A stretch of 64,000 nt of DNA from Dendrobium chrysotoxum (lineage: Eukaryota > Streptophyta > Magnoliopsida > Asparagales > Orchidaceae). The notes under the pieces are model-generated. The model worked only from the letters and a program-made list of their open reading frames with translations, was not told where the DNA came from and did no database searches. The position numbers and the translations under genes are program-made. This document shows positions 48,690-58,544 of the stretch, one piece after another. The stretch is taken from the NCBI GenBank assembly GCA_019925795.1, contig CM034300.1:78143360-78207359 (forward strand), read 5' to 3'. How positions within the stretch are numbered: the first letter of the stretch is position 1; every line of letters begins with the position of its first letter.

Positions 48690-48915
48690 TCACAGCCACA
48701 CTTGGCCATGCTCTTAAATATTTGAGGGCTAAGCAAGCTCTGGAGCACCTGTAGCAATTTATAATGATTTTCAATTAGCCCTCATTTATTTAGGGGGGCT
48801 GAGCGATTTCTGAAGCACCTGCATAAAACAGCATTAATTTTTAAATCATGATTATTGCCCCCCTTATATTTAGCGCTGCATGAGCATGGCCACCTGCAGA
48901 AAACATCATTAGTAT
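48690..48915. repeat. Three diverged copies of an 80-90-bp unit
   Basis: GAGCACCTGTAGCAATTTATAATGAT, GAAGCACCTGCATAAAACAGCAT and GGCCACCTGCAGAAAACATCAT-like blocks (shortened here to their shared CACCTG core) recur near 48745, 48815 and 48890. Each is preceded by a TTTAGGGGGGCTGAGC-like block. Confidence 0.65.
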
Positions 48916-49367
48916 CAAAATCGATCCTAACCTATGGGTAGTCTATCGTGCAATCACATCAATTCCCAGAGTGCAGTAAAAGTAAACAAACATACCAATA
49001 GTTCAATCACAACATGCAATGAAATCTCAAAAATCTCGGCACACAACAGAAAAGTAAACACCGGCCTAGCCTAGATCTAGAAGTGGTGCCCTAACAAACC
49101 ATCTAGATGTGTGTGAAAAGCTGTGTAGCTGAGGTAGATCCTAAAGCTGGGTAGTTAGTTACAGTTGCCTACTGTCCAGGTTGGTTGTAGGTCTGAAAAG
49201 TGAATTTTATTTAAAGTCCAAATATTAGTGAATTGAGATCTATCTTAGTTGATTTAATGTGTGGATCAATTTTAGTTCTTAGGGTAATAATATTTAAAGT
49301 TTAAATTGCATTAGTGAGTTTTAGGGGGGTTCGGGGTCCACCTATACACTAAGTAAAAGGGGTCCAA

Positions 49368-49860
49368 AGTTGACTTTTTGATTAAAGGGTATTTATGACC
49401 AGCTAATATTTTTATAAAATACTAGGCCTTAACCTGATCAGTTAGACAGTTAGCATGCCCGATTTAGATTCTTCTATCCAAAGTTATGAATTTCTGAAGT
49501 TTTGGTCTTGTTTTTGAACTAAGTTTGACCGGATTGTTGACTTTTTGATTTAAGTTGATTTCTGGACACCTAATATTTTTAACAAATACTAGACCTTAAT
49601 GTGAGTTGAATGCCTTTTAGTTTGCTAGATTTGGAGTTTCCTACGCAAAGTTATGAATTTTAGAAGTTTCGGGCCCTAGACTGTAGGCTACGGTTGACCG
49701 AAGAGTTGACTTTTTGTTTTAGGTTGATTTCTGGACACCTAATATTTTTAACAAATACTAGACCTTAATTAGAGTTAGGTGCCTTTTAGTTTGCCCATTT
49801 TGGAATTTTCTATAATTAGTTATGATTTTTAGAAGTTGGGGCAATTAAAGGAATTATCGA
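49368..49860. repeat. 168-bp tandem repeat, three copies
   Basis: Units start at TGACTTTTTG (49371, 49538, 49707). They share CTAATATTTTTA, AAATACTAG-CCTTAA, TTAGTTTGC and AGTTATGAATTT-AGAAGTT blocks. The second and third copies are closer to each other than to the first. Confidence 0.88.
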
Positions 49861-50556
49861 AATTGCCTAATTAGGGGTATTTTGGGGGTTTTGGCCCAAA
49901 TCAGCTCCAAACTGATTGGAATCACCCCCAAAGATCAGAAATGACCTAAGAAGGTGTTCCCAAGTGTTTGGGGAAAATTTGGGATTTTTAATAATTTTTA
50001 ATGATTTAATTAAGGCAAAAAGGTGATTTTTGATTAAGGTTGAATTAAAGTCCAGATTAAGATCCAATTAAGGGGCCCTAATTATCTAAGGTTGGGGACT
50101 GAATTCTGGAGAGTTTGAGGTATTATGGGTATTTTTCTGATTTAAAATGGATTTATTAGATTTTACTGAAGTTTCTAAGGCTTAATTAACGGGTGAGTTA
50201 GGGTTTGCTAATTAAGTGTTTTAAAGAGTCCAGAAAATTCCTAGAAAATTCTAGAGGGTTCCAGATGTCACTATGTTTAAGTGTTTCAAATTTCAAGTCA
50301 TTCAGGGTCCTACCCTAATTCCTGGAATTTTTCTAAGTTTGCTAGACGGGTCCTTAATTGTTGTCCTTAGGGTGTCACTACGTTATATAGGAGTGAAATG
50401 AAGTAACTAACCCTTAGGCATAATACAGAGGGTAAATGCAGCAAATATAAACACACCAAGCCATGTCCTTAGATCTAGGAGAGCCTAGGCTACGTGCTTG
50501 TGCAACCTACACATGCAAGGACTACGAAAACACTAAGTAAAGGAACCTAATGAAGT

Positions 50557-50593
50557 GATTAGTGAATGATTGGGACACAATCATTCACTAATC
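50557..50593. repeat. Perfect 16-bp inverted repeat with 5-nt loop
   Basis: GATTAGTGAATGATTG and CAATCATTCACTAATC flank the spacer GGACA. All 16 pairs match. It is in no recognised gene. Around it (50381-50980) I see only AT-rich DNA. Confidence 0.9.
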
Positions 50594-50979
50594 CTTCTCC
50601 CACATGAATTCTGTTCACATACAGGTCCTAGGTTTAAAGTTTCATAAGGGGTAGACTTCCCAAAATTGGGGGATTTAAATAATATGTAATTTTAAAATTA
50701 TCTTTAAAATACATAAATATTATAAATAATAATAATGTAAAAAATAAGATAATTGAAAATACTTCAATTCATAAGCATGGGAGGTCTACCGGCCACCGAG
50801 GGGGTTTTAAAATAATTTTTATTATTAAAATAATTATTTATATTAATTAAATAATATTTAAATAATTAAATAACATAGGAATACAGAAAACATCCAGAAA
50901 GGACAGAATTAGATGTAGGAAATAATTTTAAATTAAAGTTCACCTTTTTCTGAAAAGAACGAGGTATTGCACGCAAAAA

Positions 50980-52240
50980 TCCGATTTAAAACGAGAAAGT
51001 TATGAAATTTTGAAGTTTAAATAGAATTAAAGGTAATTTTGAAATAATTTAAAATAGTTAATATTTGAAAATAATTAATAATTTTAAAATAAATCAGATA
51101 TAATAATATCTGAATTTTAAAATAAATTTAAATAATAATTAAAATATTATAATAATATGAAATGATAAATATTAATATTATAGTGATATTAATATTAACA
51201 TAATGATATTATTATTAAAAAAAAATAATAATAATAATATTACTATTAATTAACATATAATAATATTAATAATAATCATAATTAATATTATAATAATAAT
51301 AATAATCATAACAATAATATTTATTAAAATTATAATATTACTAATTATAATATTAGTATTATAATAGTACTAATAATGATAGTAATTAACATAATAATAA
51401 TAAAAATATTATTCATAATAATATTATTATTAAAAAAAGTAATATTATTAATTATAACATTAATATTATAATAATGTTAATAATGATAATAATTAATATT
51501 ATGATAATAAAAATATTAATTATAATAATAATATTATTAAAATAATAATATCATTAATTATGATATTACCATTATAATAATATTGATAATAATAAATACT
51601 AATATTATAATAATATTAATATTAATATAATACTAACATTATTAAAGTAATAATATTATTATTAACAAAAATAATTATAATAATAAAATTTTAAAATACA
51701 TTTATATATATATATACATTTATATTTAAAATATAATAATAAGAATAGTAATAATAATAATAACATTTTAAAAAGATAATTTTTAAATAAAAGAATAATA
51801 ATAATAAAAAGAAATAATATATAAAAATAATTTTTTAAATAAAATAAGGATAATAATAGTAATAATAATAATAATATGTTAATAATAACAATATTATATA
51901 ATAATGATAATAATAATAATAATAATTATTATTATTATTATTAACATAATTAAAATAATAATAATCATAATATAATAATAATAATAATAATAATATAATA
52001 ATAGTAATAATAATAATAGGTTTTAATAATAATAATAAAATAATATGAATATAATATATTAATAATAATAATATTATTATTATTCTAATAACAGAAATAA
52101 TAATAATAATAATATTATTAATATTAATAATATAAATAATATAACCTAATATTAAAATAATAATATTTTTACTATTATTATTATTTTTTAAATATTATAT
52201 AAAAAAATAGAATTTAAAAAAAAAAATAAATAAATAAATA
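50980..52240. repeat. About 1.2 kb of almost pure A/T, (AAT)n-like
   Basis: AAT/ATT/ATA triplets with occasional single G or C run from about 51000 to 52240, becoming regular (ATA)n from 51840 on. No frame or element is visible. It ends abruptly at the GC-rich palindrome at 52251. Confidence 0.9.
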
Positions 52241-52250
52241 AACATCGGCG

Positions 52251-52302
52251 GCCAATCATTGGCAATGATTGCGCCGCCGCGCAATCATTGCCAATGATTG
52301 GC
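52251..52302. repeat. Nested perfect palindrome, 24-bp arms
   Basis: Arm 52251-52274 and arm 52279-52302 are exact reverse complements around the spacer CGCC. Each arm itself contains AATCATT-GGC/GCC-AATGATT, a smaller palindrome. The block could fold as one long hairpin or as two side by side. Confidence 0.93.
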
Positions 52303-53340
52303 GCGGCGGGACCCACCTATTAGACACCTCAGCACCGGCCAGCAACCGCTCGATCCCCCGCTACACTGATCAACGGACCGGATTGAGCTGGACGAACCGC
52401 GGATCAGACGGATCCGGACCTGGGTTGGACCGGTGCAGCGGACGGCGGGATCAAGGCCCTTGATCGCGAGATCAACGGCCAGGAGCGGACGCCGCCCATG
52501 CATGCTGCGAAACTACCCTAAGAACGATATTTTCGCCTCGTTTGATTGATCCGCTCGATCAATCGAGATGAAATTTTAAACATATGGCCTAGACATGAAG
52601 AGCATTCATGTGGTATAATTTGTTTGGCTTAATATTCCCTAATGACGACGTTAATTAACTCTAAGTGCTCCTAGCTAGGGTTTGAGATTTTACCTAAAAT
52701 ACTCAACGGATTTTCGCGTTCTTGGGCTTGTTGAGCTTGTAGACTGTCCCCGCACAAGTTCCTAGTTGAAGTCGTGGCCAAACGAGCTTCGGACTGATCG
52801 GTTTGAGCCCTCGGACGTCTTTGGCGTTCGGCTCGTCGGATTCTCGCCGGCGGCGGGTTTCCCACGGTGGGGTCGGGTTGGGAAGTGTGAAGGGAGGTCG
52901 AGGGAGCCTTCTCACAAGAGATCTCGAGTTCTCGGAGTCTTGGGAGAGAGCAAGGATCAAAAGTCCTCCCAAAGAAGCCCTAAATCCCTATATATACTCC
53001 TCTATCTAAGATGTACGGCTAGGATTCGATTTAGGGCATGATTAGGAGGTTATTAAGCCCCTTGGGCCGTGGTTTAGGGCTTTGAATGGATTAGGAAAGG
53101 ATTGGAGCTTTAAATGGCTCTTAATGGGTCATATTGACCCATTAATGACTTGGGTTGACCAAGTCAAGGGTTGACTTGGTCAACCTAGTCAAATAGGTCA
53201 AGGAGGGGAGGGGTTGAGCCTTGGATGAATTTGGTTTGATCAAGATCTGATTTGGGGCTAACCTAAGCTAAATGGGTCCCTTTAGGTCAACCCAGGTTGA
53301 CCTGGTCAACTGGGTTGACCCAAGACCTGGGGTCAGGTGT
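52303..53340. other. GC-richer non-coding block with TATA box, no gene recognised
   Basis: The run is GC-rich up to about 52950. A CTATATATACTCC box on + lies near 52989, after Arg/Ser-rich frames that look like chance. An A20 tract closes the block at 53341-53360. It may be part of an LTR, but no partner copy is in the window. Confidence 0.4.
53127..53325. promoter_or_regulatory. Cluster of TTGAC (W-box core) palindromes
   Basis: Eleven TTGAC/GTCAA cores lie within about 190 bp. GGTTGACCAAGTCAA (53153-53167) pairs perfectly with TTGACTTGGTCAACC (53171-53185) around a GGG loop. GGTCAACC-CA-GGTTGACC (53285-53302) and GGTCAAC-TGG-GTTGACC (53304-53320) follow. TTGAC is the core bound by plant WRKY factors. 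Binding here is only inferred. Confidence 0.55.
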
Positions 53341-53867
53341 AAAAAAAAAAAAAAAAAAATAGGTCAACAAACGGACCCCCAACAGGAGTGGCGAACAAAC
53401 TAGTGAACCGCTCGTGTTGGCGTTGACCGAATGTGACAGAAGAAGTAGAGTAAATATCAGAGAAAAGAGCATCAAAAGAGGTGAGAGAGAGCAAAGGGGA
53501 ATCTTCTCCTAGCCTTGCCTTACAGCGAGGGCAGAGCCGAGGAGAAAGTGGGAAGCAAAGTAGTAACAGGTCACAAAAAGGTGACTGAGTAAAAGGAAAT
53601 TCCCTCCTCACCTTGCCCTGTAGCAAGGGCAGAGCTGAGGGGGAGACCAGAAAAAGGTGAGGTAGTAAAGAAAACCAACTACCCATCTGATCGCATCGAA
53701 ACAACAAGATGGAAGGTGAAAGGGTGGTGAGGTATGCCTTCCAGGGACACTGTCAGGCTCACTCGACCAAGTAAAGTCTGATGTCTGCTTGATCAGAGCA
53801 AAACAATCAGGGAAGAAGTAGTGGTGAGGAATGCCTCCCAGGGACACTGTCGGGCTCACTCAACCAG

Positions 53868-54815
53868 GTAAGTAAAACCAACTACCTGACTGTTCATCTC
53901 AAACAGCAAAATAGAAGGTGAAAGGATCCCGTCTCCTCCTGCTCCTTTCGGAACAGCGGATAGGGGTGACTCGATACTTCCGTCTGACCTCAACAAAAGT
54001 AAATAAGCCACGAAATTGGAGTCTGCGTAGTCTTTTACAGAACATCCAGAGTAAAGGGGTGGTGAGGAATGCCTCCCAGGGACTCTGTCGGGCTCTCTCG
54101 ACCGGTAAGTAAAACCAACTACTTGACTGTTCATTTCAAACAGCAGAATAGAAGGTGAAAGGATCCCGTCTCCTCCTGCTCCTTTCGGAACAGCGGATAG
54201 GGGTGACTCAATACTTCTGTCTGACCTCAACAAAAGTAAATAAGCCACGAAATTGGAGTCTGCGTAGTCTTTTACAGAACATCCAGAGTAAAGGGGTGGT
54301 GAGGAATGCCTCCCAGGGACTCTGTCGGGCTCTCTCGACCGGTAAGTAAAACCAACTACCTGACTGTTCATTTCAAACAGCAGAATAGAAGGTGAAAGGA
54401 TCCCGTCTCCTCCTGCTCCTTTCGGAACAGCGGATAGGGGTGACTCAATACTTCTGTCTGACCTCAACAAAAGTAAATAAGCCACGAAATTGGAGTCTGC
54501 GTAGTCTTTTACAGAACATCCAGAGTAAAGGGGTGGTGAGGAATGCCTCCCAGGGACTCTGTCGGGCTCTCTCGACCGGTAAGTAAAACCAACTACCTGA
54601 CTGTTCATTTCAAACAGCAGAATAGAAGGTGAAAGGATCCCGTCTCCTCCTGCTCCTTTCGGAACAGCGGATAGGGGTGACTCAATACTTCTGTCTGACC
54701 TCAACAAAAGTAAATAAGCCACGAAATTGGAGTCTGCGTAGTCTTTTACAGAACATCCAGAGTAAAAGTGGTGGTGGGGAATGCCTCCCAGGGACTCTGT
54801 CGGGCTCCCACTCAA
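53868..54815 (-). repeat. 237-bp tandem repeat, exactly four copies
   Basis: Four units of 237 bp fill 948 bp. Units 2-4 are nearly identical; unit 1 differs at a few sites. Since 237 is three times 79, a 319-codon frame runs through the array on minus, but it merely repeats a 79-residue block of no known family, so I do not call it a gene. Partial, older copies of GGTGAGGAATGCCTCCCAGG and GTAAAGTCTGATGTCTGC flank the array (53640-53860 and 54816-55120). Confidence 0.93.
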
Positions 54816-55232
54816 CCGGGTAAAGTCTGATGTCTGCTTGATCAGAGCAAGACGATCAGGGTAAGGGTCTGATGTCTACCAGAGCGGCGGGACAGTCAGG
54901 GTAAAGGTGTGGTGAGCTATGCCTCGCAGGGGCTCTGCGGGGTGCTCCCAACCAAGTAAAGCCTGATGTCTACTCGGCGCATATGCCTGCAGCAGAGCAA
55001 TCAGGAAAAAGAGATGGTGAGATATGCCTCCCAGGGGCTCTGTGGGGCACTCTCAACCAAGTAAAGTCTGATGCCTACCCGGCGCATATGCCTGCAGTAG
55101 AGCAATCAGGGGAAAGTCATCTCAACCATACCCTAACACGCACATGCGTAGGGATGGGAAGAGGAGTAGAAAATGGAAAATTTCAAAGAGAGAAGGGTCG
55201 CCTAAGGAGTTTCAAACTAGTGTTTTGGGTAC

Positions 55233-55264
55233 CACGTGGTAGAGGACAAGTTGTCGTGGCCACG
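55233..55264 (-). repeat. Copy A of a 31-bp element also found next to pol
   Basis: GTGGTAGAGGACAA and GTCGTGGCCAC with a two-base difference between them recur at 58414-58444, about 3.2 kb away and 100 bp from the end of pol. The ends (GTGG...CCAC) are complementary. Confidence 0.75.
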
Positions 55265-55411
55265 AGTATCCAAATGCCAGTGAAACTGCCTAGGCGAAAC
55301 CAAAATCATACAAACCTGGAAGCACCAGAACGATGCCTCGAGAGACCATAGGGAAAGGTACGCCCTCAATAAAGTGTGAGAGGGGTAGTCTCATTCCTAT
55401 TGAGTAGCTAA

Positions 55412-56290
55412 AGTAGCAAGGTGGACACACTTGCTACAGAGAAAAGGACTATATTAATGAGAAATAATCATAGAAGACTACAGTGGTACACCCACGTAAG
55501 CTAGTGGGACCCTGTAGAGGTGGAAAGCAACATAAACACATCCAAGGGACCGCTTCACAACCAGGAGTCGGGTCACGGCGGGCAAGTATGTCACTCTAAG
55601 ACAAGTGAAGTGATTTTCTGCTAGAAAATCAAAGTTCACTTAAGAAGCGACGCTAACATCTGAGACTCGACGTACTGCATCACAACTAAGAAAGCACACA
55701 AGAGTAGCGAGGGGACACACTCGCCACTAAGGGAAGTAACGTTGCATATGAATGATATTTATGAAAAGCTCACAGTAGTGGTACCCACACAAACTGGTGG
55801 GACCCTGTGGGAGTTGGAATATTATCAGTACATCCGCAGAGCTACCCTAGCAGCTGAGAGTAGAGTACGAATGAGAGAGAGAGTAAAGTAGAAACTGAGT
55901 TGATTTTCTACCAGAAAATCAGAGCTCTCAAGTCAGTGATGCTAACGCCGGTAACCAGGCGTACTGCAACACTACTGGGGAAACAGCTCAAGATGGCGAG
56001 GAGACACACTCGCCATTGAGGGAGATGATTTATGAGTGAAATCAATAAACATCAAACATCACAGCGGTAACACTCACCCTGACCGGGGGGACCCTGTGAG
56101 AGGCAGGAGCGACACTACCAAACCCATAGGACTGCTCTAGTAGCTGAGAGCAAGGCAAGGGTGAAAAAGTAGGTCACTAAAAGAAACTGGAGAGCTGATT
56201 CCCTACTAGGGAATCAGAGCTCGCGAAGGTGGGATGCTAACATCTTGAGCAAGATGTACCACACCACTAATGAGGACTATCATGATTGTG
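55412..56290 (-). repeat. Three tandem units of about 290-295 bp with a conserved hairpin
   Basis: Each unit holds an AG-GAC-ACACTCGCCA-like start (55417, 55708, 55998), a GTGGGACCCTGT-like block, an AGCTGAGAG-like block and a perfect 8-bp-stem, 3-nt-loop hairpin (55612-55630, 55902-55920, 56197-56215). Units are clearly diverged except for the hairpin pairing. Confidence 0.85.
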
Positions 56291-56616
56291 AAAGACCATA
56301 ATAATCACAAGTGTAAACTCATCCTTGAAGCAATCACTCAGACGCTTTGTAGGAGAAGAGAAAGAAAGACTTTGGGGAATTTGAGCTCTTAGAGAGTATT
56401 ACCGGGTTCCACCTGTGACAAGGGCAACCGGTTTTGCTCTACTGAGAGCTTCCCTCTTTTATTGCATAGATGCACATTTTTTTGTATGTTCACAATCATA
56501 GACTAAATATGTCTCGTACTGTCGAAGATAACACCCGGTAGAGGGAACATTTACCATATCCGTGTGTTACTCCTAGTATGGGACATCCTCTAATGATTGG
56601 AACTCAAAGAGGGATA

Positions 56617-56840
56617 TAGGATTGGCTTTGATAACCCAGGCCACATTCGTCACATGAATAAAACTGGGGGCACAATTATACCACGATTGGTATGTGAATG
56701 AAATTTAGGTTATGATAGTGGATCAACATTACCCTCCCTAGCTAGCGTAGGTTGGTATGGACCCAGTACAAAAGAAGTCTGAATTGGTTTTGATATCCCA
56801 GACCACACTTGGGGGCACCAAGTGAAACTGGGGGACAGAG
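56617..56840 (-). repeat. Diverged duplication with 160-bp spacing
   Basis: GGCTTTGATAACCCAGGCCACA (56623) and GGTTTTGATATCCCAGACCACA (56783), here described by their shared TTTGATA-CCCAG-CCACA pattern, are each followed by a GGGGGCAC and AAACTGGGGG block. Confidence 0.6.
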
Positions 56841-57228
56841 AGGGGGAAACTCCCAAATTAGCAGAACTCAGAAGAGGAAGATAAGACAAATGCGAGACTC
56901 TTACCAGTCCTTAAGAATGGTCTATAATCAGATGGTGGGGTCAAAATATTTTTGTGCATGAATTTTTAAAAGAATATGGCAAGCATTTAAACAAACTCAA
57001 TAGTGGGACCACTAAGAGATGTTTAAGCCCTTACCAATTAATCTGAGATAAGTCTGATTCAAACATTTCCTAAAGAGTGAAAATTTCATCAGAGAGTGAC
57101 AGGATTATTTTTAGAAATGAAAAATTAACCTCTGAATCATCTTGAACCTTAGAGAAGGTTCAGAAAGTTCAGCAATATGGGTTGACTCCATCTAAACCCG
57201 AGAAGGTTAGGGATTTAAATTTTGCTAA

Positions 57229-57260
57229 CCCAGCTTAAGCTCCCTACAAGCTAAGCTGGG
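57229..57260 (-). repeat. Stem-loop, 12-bp stem with one bulge
   Basis: CCCAGCTTAAGCT pairs with AGCTAAGCTGGG around CCCTACA, leaving a single bulged A. It lies in the non-coding region 3' of pol. Confidence 0.75.
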
Positions 57261-57499
57261 CTTTCTCCCTTACATATTATGAATAAATATCTAATTCAAA
57301 AGGGTGTAAATTAGAGAGAGAAACTGAATCTTCTCAATCTTCTTGCATGAGAATATTTTTATATCTAATAGAACATCCTTGCACGATGATGAATCCAAAA
57401 TCATGATTTTTAAACTCAAGTGTCACGAATATCAAGGGGTGTGGATTTTCTGAGACTTAGAGATTTACAAGAAAGGGAAGCCATTTACTTATCCACTTT

Positions 57500-57682
57500 G
57501 GGCTCATTTTGAGCCCCTCAACTTGATTTGGCGCACTGCGCACCTTTTAATTACTTGATACACTTTGTGTATCCTTGACTTTATGGCGCATTTTGCGCAA
57601 CTTTCCACTTTTGATACACTTTGTGTATCTTTGATTTTTGGCGCACTGCGCATCTTTTCACTTTTGATACACTTTGTGTATC
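57500..57682 (-). repeat. Row of seven short palindromes
   Basis: In order: GGGCTCATTTTGAGCCC (57500), GCGCACTGCGC (57531), GATACACTTTGTGTATC (57557), GCGCATTTTGCGC (57586), GATACACTTTGTGTATC (57613), GCGCACTGCGC (57641) and GATACACTTTGTGTATC (57666). All are perfect. Spacing is about 25-29 bp between successive starts. Confidence 0.93.
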
Positions 57683-57699
57683 TTTCATTTTGTAACTGG

Positions 57700-58544
57700 C
57701 TCCCTTTCTAAATCCCTAAAAAAAAATTTCTCAGTTGTAAGATTATCCTCCAAACATAAGAGAAGAAAAACTCACTCTCTTGTGCAAGGAAGAAAAATCC
57801 ACAAAGCAAATCCAATCCTATGATAAGAGTGAACGACTTGAATAAGAAAATTATGAGGTAGATTCATCAGCCTGCGAAAGACACCTATGAGATAGAAAAC
57901 TGCAAGATGATTGGGAAAATACGCGTCTCTAAATCTAATTTCAATTTGATATAGATTTTAGTTCAAAATAGGAAATCATCCCTAAGCAAGGGATGAGAGA
58001 GAAGGCATATATATATTTTTTTTCGAATCATTATAATCGTCTTTCAAGCGCTTAAAGGAGTCAACCACTAATTACTTCATTTTCTAAAGAAGAACAGGGG
58101 TATATCTTTCATTAGGAGAAATAAATTCTGTACTTTCTAAGGAAAAATTCTCTAAAAAGTCAACTTCGTGTTTTAAGCTCTCAGACTTTTCTCAGATTAA
58201 TCTTTCTTTTAGAAACTTTGCATATTGAATTTAAAGATCCCACCATTGAAAATAGGACTTGGATATGTATTTGGACTGATATGGGTCAAGATCTGGCCTA
58301 GAAGAGTTCAGACAAGGGAGATGATAGAGACTAGAGTTTATGTCAGTGTACGAATCATATCATCTCACCTCATCACCCCTAAGGATAGCCTCATACTTCT
58401 CGCAACAAATATCGTGTGGTAGAGGACAAATCGTCGTGGCCACACAGACTGTCGAAAAGTGAAGAAGCCCCTCCGAAGGGGGTACATATACAGGGGAGTA
58501 TTTGCAGGCGGTAAGGAGACCCCCCTCCCTCTCGAAGAGCGAAC
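57700..58544 (-). other. Non-coding region just 3' of pol
   Basis: No gene is present. It is AT-rich up to about 58400. The last 130 bp before the pol stop hold copy B of the 31-bp element (58414-58444), a CCCCT-CCGA-AGGGG hairpin (about 58468-58481) and a pyrimidine run (58520-58533) that on minus is GAGAGGGAGGGGGG. That run could be a polypurine tract, though no TG start of an LTR follows it. Confidence 0.5.

Larger units (their letters stand above)
46905..50380. other. Unassigned repetitive DNA, no coding frame recognised
   Basis: From TGTGGACCTCCGAAAGG onward the composition changes to moderate GC with no known protein. A Ser/Arg-rich low-complexity patch (CTTGGACTCCTCGG-type words) lies at 48360-48430. 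The sharp junction with Copia gag and the TGT start suggest another LTR element inserted here, but I could not find its LTR pair. Confidence 0.4.

Noticed and set aside
52269..53041. Several frames of 60-90 codons around 52.3-53.0 kb
   Set aside because: Overlapping frames on both strands in GC-rich DNA, Arg/Pro/Ser-rich, with no family likeness.
53341..53360. A20 tract as tail of a processed pseudogene or SINE
   Set aside because: Nothing upstream resembles a processed gene or a tRNA-derived head, and no flanking duplication was seen.
53856..54815. 319-codon minus-strand frame
   Set aside because: It is four turns of the 237-bp repeat read through; no known domain, no start context, and each strand is open by period alone.
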